A DNA stretch of 64,000 nt from assembly GCA_035772405.1 (NCBI GenBank), contig JAYKKM010000504.1, forward strand, positions 3,668,001 through 3,732,000. Reading direction: 5' to 3'. How positions within the stretch are numbered: position 1 is the stretch's first letter; every line of letters starts with the position of its first letter. The notes below the pieces were generated by a model. The model ran no database searches and was not told the DNA's origin. It saw only the letters and a program-made list of their open reading frames with translations. Both the position numbers and the translations under genes were made by a program. The DNA is from Chrysogorgia sp. JL179-B06 (Eukaryota; Cnidaria; Anthozoa; Scleralcyonacea; Chrysogorgiidae). Positions 43,853 through 51,900 of the stretch are shown piece after piece.

Positions 43853-44488
43853 CGTCGAGTTGAATCAGTCAAAGTGATTGTCGAATTGAATCAGTGAAAG
43901 TGATTGTCGAATTGAATCAGTCAAAGTGATTGTCGAATTGAATCAGTCAAAGTGATGGTCGAATTGAATCAGTCAAAGTGATCGTCGAGTTGAATCAGTC
44001 AAAGTCATTGTCGAATTGAATCAGTCAAAGTGATTGTCGAAAGTGATTGTCGAATTGAATCAGTCAAAGTGATTGTCGAATTGAATCAGTCAAAGTGATT
44101 GTCGAATTGAATCAGTCAAAGTGATTGTCGAATTGAATCAGTCAAAGTGATTGTCGAATTGAATCAGTCAAGTGATTGTCGAATTGAATCAGTCAAAGTG
44201 ATTGTCGAATTGAATCAGTCAAAGTGATTGTCGAATTGAATCAGTCAAAGTGATTGTCGAATTGAATCAGTCAAAGTGATGGTCGAATTGAATCAGTCAA
44301 AGTGATTGTCGAAAGTGATTGTCGAATTGAATCAGTCAAAGTGATTGTCGAATTGAATCAGTCAAAGTGATTGTCGAATTGAATCAGTCAAAGTGATTGT
44401 CGAATTGAATCAGTCAAAGTGATTGTCGAATTGAATCAGTCAAAGTGATTGTCGAACTATTGAATCAGTCAAAGTGATTGTCGAATTG
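43853..44488. repeat. 26-bp minisatellite, left part
   Basis: About two dozen units of GATTGTCGAATTGAATCAGT plus CAAAGT, with few variants and some short units. It lies inside LINE sequence and is the target of the Polinton-like element. The array continues at 53,065. Confidence 0.95.
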
Positions 44489-44909
44489 AGTAGTGTATAT
44501 ATGAGAGTTCCAGCCCAAAATCTCATAAAATTCCAATTTCTCGAGTACCACTTTATTTTCCCTGATTAAACCCTGATTAAATAGTCACTCGCTATTAGCC
44601 CCCCTCGTTTTCTCGAGTAAGAGATTCTCCAACAAGTTATCAGGGAAATTAGACGGAGCTTTTTATTCTCTTGACGCCCCGCCCCCAATCGAAAAAAAAC
44701 TTAATCTCACTTTTTAATTTATTCACAAAAACCACATTCCAATCTAGGGCGTGACACATTTCAAAAATGGACCCCGAACTTATGCTAATTAGCAATGACG
44801 TCATCATTACGCCCCGCCCACCTGTCAATCAAAACTTGTCTCACATTTCACTATGCTAATTAGCAATGACGCCCCACCCACCTGTTAATCAAAACTTTGG
44901 TCAGCGGTC
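44489..44909 (+). repeat. Left terminal inverted repeat
   Basis: 421 bp, matching 52,648-53,064 in inverted orientation with a few small indels. It contains TGCTAATTAGCA palindromes, a TGACGTCA palindrome (44,796-44,803) and two direct sub-repeats of the CGCCCACCTGTCAATCAAAA type. A third sub-repeat lies just inside at about 45,330-45,380. Confidence 0.95.
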
Positions 44910-45054
44910 GCTCCCGAAACCTCGTTCCGATTTTCTGAAATCGAAATTTGACCCGAAGTCTTTTAGAGAATCTCCTCCTCCTCTTCGCGAGATTTCCTCC
45001 TCCTCCACCTTTATGAAATTGAAATTTGACCTAAAGTCTCCTTAATTTAACCAA

Positions 45055-45318
45055 ATGCCAAATCGATCACTAAAACTCGTGGGAGTGAAAGTTTCAGTCT
45101 ATTCTATTTGCACCGATTGTGGTCACAAAGCGTCGAAAACTGGGATGAGACTCCACACAAGGGTCGCCCACGGCGCAAAGCCAAAAACGAGAGATTTCTT
45201 GTGTTTAAAGTGCAATGTCGTTATCCCTGGTGGAGGAAAGGAGTTTGCTAAACACGAAATGGAGACGCATCGAAGGGAGCACGACAATAATCCGCAAAAG
45301 TGGTTCACCAGCGGTTAA
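45055..45318 (+). CDS. Two-finger C2H2 zinc protein
   Basis: 87 residues from an ATG 145 bp inside the left inverted repeat. Two zinc motifs are visible: CTDCGHKASKTGMRLHTRVAH (C-x2-C-x11-H-x4-H) and, at about 51-73, CLKC...H-x4-H. It is basic overall and probably binds DNA or RNA. It is the only gene at the left end transcribed toward the centre, and it converges on the SLATT gene. I know no specific family; a small regulator of element transcription is a guess. Confidence 0.7.
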   Translation: MPNRSLKLVGVKVSVYSICTDCGHKASKTGMRLHTRVAHGAKPKTRDFLCLKCNVVIPGGGKEFAKHEMETHRREHDNNPQKWFTSG

Positions 45319-45386
45319 AGACGTTCTCTTGGCGCCCCGCCCCTTTTCGTTTTGATTGACACCTGTCAATCAAAACTTTGGTCAAC

Positions 45387-46103
45387 TTACTCCTCCTCCT
45401 CACTGTCGCTGTGAATCGTCTGCATCCTCTCGCTTGCAGCAACCACCGCTGACGATTTCTTATCCGAAAAGTCAGCCAAGTGCGCCACGCTCGTCTTTCT
45501 CCCCCGCTCGACGTCTCCGTCTACGAGATCTCTCCCCGAGTCTTCAGACGATTGGCTCCCCCCAGACACAACGTAAGTGTTCACCTTCGATTTCGTGTTC
45601 GTCAGAGACCTGTCCAGCCTTCTCAAATAGTCGTCCATCACCCGAGGTAAAACCTCCGGTACGTTCTCTCGAATCTCGAGCATCTCGTGTTTCTTCGACT
45701 GAATGAATTCTTGTGGGGTGAAAGGACGTTCGTCCTGCCTAAAGGAGAGAAGCGTGTCGATATCCAGCGCGATTTTGGTGTATTTGAACGACGCGTTCTG
45801 GTGCTTTGTCGTTTTCTCAACCGTGCCCAAAAAGTTGTTGACACCAGCCAACGCCGCTACGACCAACGCCAAGACACCGTTGACATAAGTCCATATCCTA
45901 TGGTAATCTTCCTGTGGCGAAGCCGAAGAGAAGATCGACGAGGCAGTCACACCCCCGAGGACGACCACTGGGATCCCCAGTCTGTCGTGCCATTTCGAGT
46001 AATATTGGGCGCAAAGGGAGTGCATGATCGAATAGGTCTTTGACATCTCCGCCCACTTTTTCAGTAGGTTGTCGTGGTATTTGTTCCATGATAGCTCAGC
46101 CAT
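45387..46103 (-). CDS. SLATT-like 2TM membrane protein
   Basis: 238 residues from ATG. An N-terminal helix with LKKWAEMSKTYSIMHSLCAQ (15-34) precedes two membrane helices (about 42-60 and 72-92) and a long cytosolic helical region with an RxxxP-rich segment (about 100-165). A low-complexity acidic tail ends in SDSEEEE. This layout, with the W..M...Y..MH..... motif before TM1, fits the SLATT family (SMODS/SLOG-associating 2TM effector). SLATT proteins are predicted pore-formers in bacterial conflict systems and also occur in giant-virus-like genomes (family knowledge). Here it is last in the leftward block and overlaps the gene upstream by 43 bp. A role in membrane permeabilisation, lysis or host modulation is inference. 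Confidence 0.7.
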   Translation of the reverse strand: MAELSWNKYHDNLLKKWAEMSKTYSIMHSLCAQYYSKWHDRLGIPVVVLGGVTASSIFSSASPQEDYHRIWTYVNGVLALVVAALAGVNNFLGTVEKTTKHQNASFKYTKIALDIDTLLSFRQDERPFTPQEFIQSKKHEMLEIRENVPEVLPRVMDDYLRRLDRSLTNTKSKVNTYVVSGGSQSSEDSGRDLVDGDVERGRKTSVAHLADFSDKKSSAVVAASERMQTIHSDSEEEE

Positions 46104-46654
46104 TTATTAAAACACTCGTCAAACTCGTTCAGTCTGTCGTTCTTCTTTGGGATTTTGACTCCCTGTTCTCTTCCCACGTGCACGCCGTAACGTTCCAAGA
46201 GCCTCTGCAAGACAAAGTTGACGTTGAAAAATCTCTTGTTCGAATCGTTCCCGTCACTGAACTCTCCCTCCAAATCATAAAAGTCACTCGTCACGTTGGA
46301 GAGGATGTGGTCGCTAATGTCGATCTTTTCTCTCACTTTCGCTAATAGATTGTCGAAACTCACGAGACGATTGCCTGAGTTTGCCCAGCGAGAGTCTCTT
46401 TTGTAACTCCTAATGTTGTTCATGCCGTACGTCTCGTGGTTCAAAGGGACGTACGTGGGGTCTTCCCTCGTACGCGGTAGAACGAGTCCACACTCGACAC
46501 AAACCATTGTGAAATTGTGGTACTCTTCTCGAGACTCGTGGGGACAACCGCTCCTCTCTTCCCGGTCTGAGGTTCTTGTGTTGTACTCAAGCAAAGCTTG
46601 GTCAAAGAGAGAGAATCCAGACGTGTATTTTTTCTCTAGCCCCAGCTCGTTCAT
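46061..46654 (-). CDS. Zinc-ribbon late-transcription-factor-like protein
   Basis: 197 residues. A zinc ribbon is formed by C37-x-H39 and C52-x2-C55 (VCVECGLVLPR), as in TFIIB and viral late transcription factors. YKRDSRW follows at 84-90. The C-terminal part (about 140-186) has the pattern FFNVNFVLQRLLERYG...IPKKNDRLNEFDECFNKW, split here by a short linker. This recalls the C-terminus of poxvirus/giant-virus VLTF3-like proteins and is only weakly TFIIB-like. It probably recruits a polymerase to the element's own promoters. The stop overlaps the SLATT start, and the upstream gene ends 23 bp away. Family assignment is by motif memory. Confidence 0.5.
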   Translation of the reverse strand: MNELGLEKKYTSGFSLFDQALLEYNTRTSDREERSGCPHESREEYHNFTMVCVECGLVLPRTREDPTYVPLNHETYGMNNIRSYKRDSRWANSGNRLVSFDNLLAKVREKIDISDHILSNVTSDFYDLEGEFSDGNDSNKRFFNVNFVLQRLLERYGVHVGREQGVKIPKKNDRLNEFDECFNKWLSYHGTNTTTTY

Positions 46655-46677
46655 TTTTACTACGAGACGTGTCCCTT

Positions 46678-47181
46678 TTAAATTGGTTCGTCCTTGCTTT
46701 TGTGACTGTACACATGTGTTCCCACTGTAAGTCCACCAGACAAGAGTCCAAGGAACGGGATCATGGGTGTAATGTAAGACACGAGTTTTCTCAAATCCTT
46801 GTTGAGATAAGGGTCGCGTTTCAGTTCTTTCTCCATCTCCTCTGGTTTCTCCACCGCGTCGAGTCCACCCATCATCGCGGAGAACTTTGACAAAAACAAG
46901 TCACACAAGAGCTCGGTACTCTTCTCTAACGCGTCGGCTTCGTACTCTGCGTATAACTTTAGTATAGTTTTCGCGTTGGCTTTCCTAACGTACGCCTCGG
47001 ACTTTTTGATCTCGCCATCGCTCGCCAAAAGTAGGAGTTCTTCTCTCTTCTTGTCCACGTCTTTTACAACGTCCTCCGCAGGGTTCGTCGCCTCCTTCAC
47101 AGGGTTCGTCGCCTCCTCCGCAGGGTTTTTCTCCTCCTCCGCATCGCTTCGCCCATTGCTCACAAAGTCTTCGGGGTTCAT
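46678..47181 (-). CDS. Small acidic protein with C-terminal TM helix
   Basis: 167 residues from ATG. The N-terminus contains three imperfect NPAEEAT repeats (about 19-36) and charged coiled-coil-prone sequence to about 90. One membrane helix lies near the C-terminus (about 134-157, rich in P, G and L), with a short basic tail. It looks like a tail-anchored protein. I recognise no family. The position in a tight leftward gene string with other membrane proteins suggests a shared membrane function. Confidence 0.65.
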   Translation of the reverse strand: MNPEDFVSNGRSDAEEEKNPAEEATNPVKEATNPAEDVVKDVDKKREELLLLASDGEIKKSEAYVRKANAKTILKLYAEYEADALEKSTELLCDLFLSKFSAMMGGLDAVEKPEEMEKELKRDPYLNKDLRKLVSYITPMIPFLGLLSGGLTVGTHVYSHKSKDEPI

Positions 47182-47184
47182 TAT

Positions 47185-47352
47185 TTATTGTGGTGGAGAA
47201 ATAACTTCATGTCCGTAGGGATGTCTGAGGTTGATCTCTAGACACGCGACTTTGTCTCTGTGAGCTACTTCTTCCTCGTTCCACAATTCCCTGTCCCGCG
47301 AGCCAACCCTGGTGAGGCGTACGACACAGTTTATTGAGGTTACAAAGTGGTT
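47185..47352 (-). pseudogene. Possible small gene lacking a start
   Basis: Open minus-strand frame of about 55 codons (contains RDRELWNEEEVAHRDKVACL) that ends 3 bp before the ATG of the next gene, the spacing seen elsewhere in this string. It has no ATG and is preceded by a stop inside a 20-bp palindrome (TTATAAGCAAAAGCTTATAA at 47,353-47,372). It is either a real gene truncated by the palindrome or chance. Confidence 0.3.
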
Positions 47353-47382
47353 TTATAAGCAAAAGCTTATAAAACGTCCAAC

Positions 47383-47607
47383 TCATTTGAAAGGGTCGTC
47401 CGGGATAAGCTTCTTTTGTTGCGCGTATTTTACAGCGACCGTCCCAACACTGATTGCGACTGCGAGTTTCAGTGTTCCCACGAGAGTGGTTGGCGCGTTG
47501 AGAGATTCTCCAAGAACTTTCTTCGACACCATACTAATTCCAACTCCTGCGGTGGTGTAGAGCAGAGTGTCGTACACCTCGTTCATTATTTCCTTTCGAT
47601 CTGACAT
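47383..47607 (-). CDS. Small two-TM protein
   Basis: 74 residues from the ATG at 47,607. A longer reading from a TTG at 47,640 is less likely because it overlaps the stop of the gene upstream. Two hydrophobic segments (about 12-28 and 41-61) are joined by a short loop with KK; the tail is KKLIPDDPFK. It has holin-like size and shape, but no family is recognised. Confidence 0.55.
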   Translation of the reverse strand: MSDRKEIMNEVYDTLLYTTAGVGISMVSKKVLGESLNAPTTLVGTLKLAVAISVGTVAVKYAQQKKLIPDDPFK

Positions 47608-47632
47608 CTTTTTATTATAGAAAAGAGAGTTT

Positions 47633-48013
47633 TTAGTCAAAAGACTCGAGGTCGGAACAATCTTTAGCCTGGTCTGCTCTAGAACACGATGGAGTCACCG
47701 TCGGAGCGTTGACCTCCAAGGAGTCGGAGACGACGTGGCGAAGCGAAGGTCCTTGGTCCGCGGACAGAGCGCTGACCTCATCACCGCGTTTGTAGTACAA
47801 GTATAACACTCCAACGACACCAATCGCTCCAACAACGTATCCAAGCTGACCAACGAGTTGGTTGCTCTGGTCATCACCACCTTGCTCAATTTTCTCGAGT
47901 ATTTCTTGGGCTTTCTTCGCTTTCGCGGCTCTGCTGATCGCGGCAAGTTTTCCCCGCTCGACCCTCTTTGGGTCCTTTGTTTTCTCAGGTTTTTGAGCTG
48001 TGATAGTCTCCAT
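47633..48013 (-). CDS. Basic single-TM protein
   Basis: 126 residues. A lysine/arginine/alanine-rich N-terminal helix (1-42) is followed by one membrane helix (about 53-74, VGAIGVVGVLYLYY) and a serine/acidic tail. It is the first gene of the leftward block, starting just outside the tandem array at 48,050. I cannot name the family. A basic arm plus anchor could tether DNA or a terminal protein to a membrane (speculation). Confidence 0.6.
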   Translation of the reverse strand: METITAQKPEKTKDPKRVERGKLAAISRAAKAKKAQEILEKIEQGGDDQSNQLVGQLGYVVGAIGVVGVLYLYYKRGDEVSALSADQGPSLRHVVSDSLEVNAPTVTPSCSRADQAKDCSDLESFD

Positions 48014-48049
48014 CTTTATCTGTGTCGCAAAGATTTGTTCTAGTTTTGC

Positions 48050-48400
48050 TTAAGACCTACTCAAAAGTTACTCAATTTGCTACCTCTCTACTCAAAAGTT
48101 ACTCAATTTGCTACCTCTCTACTCAAAAGTTACTCAATTTGCTACCCTCTCTACTCAAAAGTTACTCAATTTGCTACCTCTCTACTCAAAAGTTACTCAA
48201 TTTGCTACCCTCTCTACTCAAAAGTTACTCAATTTGCTACCTCTCTACTCAAAAGTTACTCAATTTGCTACCCTCTCTACTCAAAAGTTACTCAATTTGC
48301 TACCCTCTCTACTCAAAAGTTACTCAATTTGCTACCCTCTCTACTCAAAAGTTACTCAATTTGCTACCCTCTCTACTCAAAAGTTACTCAATTTGCTACA
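48050..48400. repeat. Tandem array between divergent gene blocks
   Basis: Eleven or so units of 31-32 bp, core TACTCAAAAGTTACTCAATT plus TGCTACC(T)CTC. The alternation of 31- and 32-bp units, one extra C, makes apparent open frames in three phases, all artefacts. It lies exactly between the leftward genes (first ATG 48,013) and the rightward genes (first ATG 48,410), so it is the likely shared promoter/enhancer region. Confidence 0.92.
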
Positions 48401-48409
48401 TCATCAGAG

Positions 48410-48496
48410 ATGCAAAAGTACTTGTCGGTGACGGAGGGGTTTCTCGCCGTTGGTGCTGGGTGGGTTGGGTACAAGGTGGTGGCAATTATGATCTAA
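48410..48496 (+). CDS. Tiny hydrophobic protein
   Basis: 28 residues, ATG right after the tandem array: short polar start, then one membrane-length stretch (GFLAVGAGWVGYKVVAIMI). It is short, but its place as first in the rightward block and the several other small membrane proteins of this element argue for a real gene. Could be chance. Confidence 0.4.
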   Translation: MQKYLSVTEGFLAVGAGWVGYKVVAIMI

Positions 48497-48521
48497 GGAC
48501 AACAAACGCATCAACAAAACC

Positions 48522-48869
48522 ATGTCACTCACAAAAGCAAGCACCAACTATCTAACTACCAGGAAATTGAAAGTCATCGCGAGAGAGCGGGGTGTTAGGC
48601 TAAAGCATGGGGCAAAACATTGCGAGATTCTAGAAGCGTTGGGGATGAAACCTATCGTTATCCCGAAGAGATACGACCATTGTAAGACAAGGAAACTCGC
48701 CCAGGTCGTGGTCAAGACAAACGTGACCACTGGAGAGGAGACAAAGTTTAGAAGTATCAATGCGTTAGCAAGAAGTTTAAGTCTCTTTCCAGCATATATC
48801 ACCTACCGGATAAAAACGGGGAAAAGTCTAGTCGTCGACGACATTTCGTACACGTTTCGTAAAGAGTGA
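48522..48869 (+). CDS. SAP/NUMOD1-like DNA-binding protein
   Basis: 115 residues, strongly basic. Residues 12-40 (RKLKVIARERGVRLKHGAKH then EILEALG) look like a SAP-type helix-extended-helix. Residues 62-115 follow the NUMOD1-type pattern, with a beta hairpin (VVKTNVTTGEETKFRSINAL), then helices and a final strand, as in modular DNA-binding pieces of homing endonucleases and viral proteins. No nuclease motif is present. It lies 69 bp upstream of the polymerase gene and likely binds element DNA, for example the repeats. Confidence 0.5.
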   Translation: MSLTKASTNYLTTRKLKVIARERGVRLKHGAKHCEILEALGMKPIVIPKRYDHCKTRKLAQVVVKTNVTTGEETKFRSINALARSLSLFPAYITYRIKTGKSLVVDDISYTFRKE

Positions 48870-48938
48870 GATCACCGTGCACTTGATTTTCTGACCAAAA
48901 TCATATGAGATCTAAAGGTATAACCTTCACCCAGAAAG

Positions 48939-51900
48939 ATGTCACAAATCCTAGACGAACCTATTCCATCAGGGCTCGGACCCACGATGGTGCCCACAAT
49001 GGCGAAGAAAAAGGGTCCAAGACTTCTAAAGAGGTCCGCTCTGCGAGAAAAAATGGACTCGTGGTACGATTGGCTCGTGAGCCAAACCCCAAAGCCTGTC
49101 AAGAAACGAGTATCGACGGCTTTCAGATTCCTCAAGCAAAAGATCTCTAGCTTGTACAAGGAGAAGGACTTGGCGATGGAGAGATCGGAGACATCTCTCA
49201 AAGGGTTTTCGGAGACCTACACGATAAAAGCCTCGGCGAAAGTAGACCCAAAGACATTCTTGGCGAACACAAAAGTGTTTGCGCTAGATCTTTGGAGTCA
49301 CGAGGTGGAGAAGAGGAGAGGCGTAAAGACAAAATTTAACCTAGAGTGCGTCATGGTGAGAAGGACAGACGCTGGAGACTCCGAGGCAACTGCACATTTT
49401 TACTCACTCACAAATATCGTTCTACCTGGAACCAACTTGGACGAGATCTATCACATCATGGTGGGAAAGATTCTAGAGAGTCTCGCGACGTACTTGAAGA
49501 GAGGGAGTTCTTGGAGAGTGCTACGTGTTGAGAAGTTGGACGTGTTTATCGACACGTTCAAACCATTGAGTGGCTCGTCATACATTCCCACACCAGACGC
49601 GTTGGTTAAGAAGAACGCCATAGTCAACGTTCGAAACGAGAAGGATCACAAATGTTTCGTGTGGGCTGCGACCGGGGCGAGGATGATCAAGAGAAAACAC
49701 GCAGAGAGACTCGACGAGGCTATGAGAGAGTCCTCGAACAAGTTTGACTGGACTGGGATCTCGTTCCCGACACCGTTGAGTGATATTAGAAAGTTCACCG
49801 AAAACAACAAAATTAGTGTCAACGTGTTCGCGTACGAGTACGGAGTGGGTGTGTACCCACTTCTCATTCAAGGAAACTCGAAGGACGTCATCAACATGCT
49901 ACACATCACGGAGCAGGGTGAGGACGACAAGGTCAACTCTCACTACGTTTGGATCAGAAACATGAGTAGATTACTGTCTAGCTCAAAGAGCAAACACAAC
50001 GGTAGGACATTTCACTGTTGTCGGTGTCTCAACAGTTTTGGCAGTCAAAACGTCCTAGACAAACACGAGGAGCATTGCTCGAACGTCGACAGCGTTAGGA
50101 CCCAGATGCCAAAGTGGGGTGATACAATAGGGTTCAAGAACTTCTACAAGACACAGGACGTGCCCTTTGTCATCTACGCGGACTTTGAGTCGTTCATCGA
50201 ACCAGTGGAGGGACCAACCAACAACCCTAAGAAAAGCTCGACGACTCAGTACCAACATCACTCACCATCTGGATTCTGTTTCCACCTAAAGTGCTTTGAC
50301 GACAACCTCCACTGGGAAGAACCATATCTCTACACGAGGAGAAGCGAAGACGAAAACATGGGCGAGATTTTCGTAAAAAAGTTGGAGGAGACTGTGCAAA
50401 ATATTTACGACAAGTTCAAGGTGGCGGTTCCCATTGTCTTTGGGGAGAAGGAGAAGAGGGCATTCCACGACGCCAAGACTTGTTGGTTGTGTGGTGACGA
50501 GTTCGCCGAAGACGAGAAACGCGTCAGAGACCACTGTCATCTGTCTGGGCGATATAGAGGCGCAGCACACAACACCTGCAACTTGAAGTACAGGTTACCA
50601 AAGTTTATTCCCGTGGTGTTCCACAACTTGTCGGGCTACGACGCACACTTGTTTGTCAAAAACTTGGGTGTTACGGAGGGAGCCATAAATTGTATCCCGA
50701 GCAACGAGGAGAAGTACATCTCGTTCAGTAAGGTGGTGGTTGTGGACAAAGTCACGGGCAAAGCCGGAGAAACAATCGAAATCAAGAGGGAGATAAGGTT
50801 CATCGACTCTCTCAAATTCATGTCGAGTAGTCTGAACAACTTGGTTACAAACTTGGACAAAAAGGACTTGGTGTCGACAAGGAGAGTTTTTGGAGAAGAT
50901 TTTGGTCTCGTGTCCAAAAAAGGCGTATTCCCCTACGAACACATGACCGGACTAGCGTCACTCGACGAGACAGCGTTGCCAACGAAAGGCGAGTTTTACT
51001 CGAGACTTACGGACAGCGACATTAGTGACGACGACTATGGTCACGCTAGGAACGTGTGGAAACACTTTGGTATGACCACGATGCGCGAGTACCACGATTT
51101 GTATTTGAAAACCGATGTCATGTTGTTGGAGGACGTCTTTCAAAATTTTAGGAAAGTGTGTAAAACGAACTACAACTTGGACCCAGCTTTCTACTACACC
51201 TCACCCGGGTTGGCTTGGGACGCGTTGCTAAAGATCACGAGAGTGGAGTTGGAGCTACTGACCGACATCGACATGTTGTTAATGGTCGAGGCTGGAATTC
51301 GCGGTGGAGTCTCGACCATCACAAAGAGACACGCCGAGGCAAACAACAAGTTTATGGACCACATCAACAGCAACGAGACGACGGAGTGTACTGGTGACTC
51401 GCTGTACGACCCTACAAAACCAAGCGTCTTTTTGCCGTACTTGGACAAAAACAATCTCTATGGTGGTGCAATGTGTGAACCATTACCCACACACGGTTTT
51501 AGGTGGATGACAGAGGGTCAGCTCAAGAACTGGAGAAACGTACCTTGTATCTTGGAAGTGGATCTGGAGTACCCTGAGGAGCTCCACGACCTTCACAACG
51601 ACTATCCGTTAGCCCCAGAGAGAGCCGTCGTGAACAAGGTGGAGAAGCTTATCCCAAACCTCTTCGACAAGACCAAGTACGTGCTTCACAAGAAGAATCT
51701 AGAGATGTACGTACGATTTGGTTTGAAACTAACCAAGATCCATCGGGGGATCACCTTCAAGGAGAGCGCGTGGATGAAGCCGTATATCGACCTCAACACG
51801 AGCCTAAGGACACGGGCAAGGAACAACTTCGAACAAGATTTCTTCAAGCTCATGAACAACTCTGTGTTCGGTAAAACGATGGAGAACATTCGAAACAGAG

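Noticed and set aside
48022..48555. Long overlapping open frames with repeated KLLNLLPSLLKSYSICY-like peptides
   Set aside because: They are translations of the 31/32-bp DNA tandem array in three phases. The unit length, not protein selection, explains the lack of stops. Only the last 28 codons (48,410-48,496) are kept as a possible gene.
50060..50261. Minus-strand frames inside polB
   Set aside because: Open antisense frames in a GC-richer coding region; no homology.
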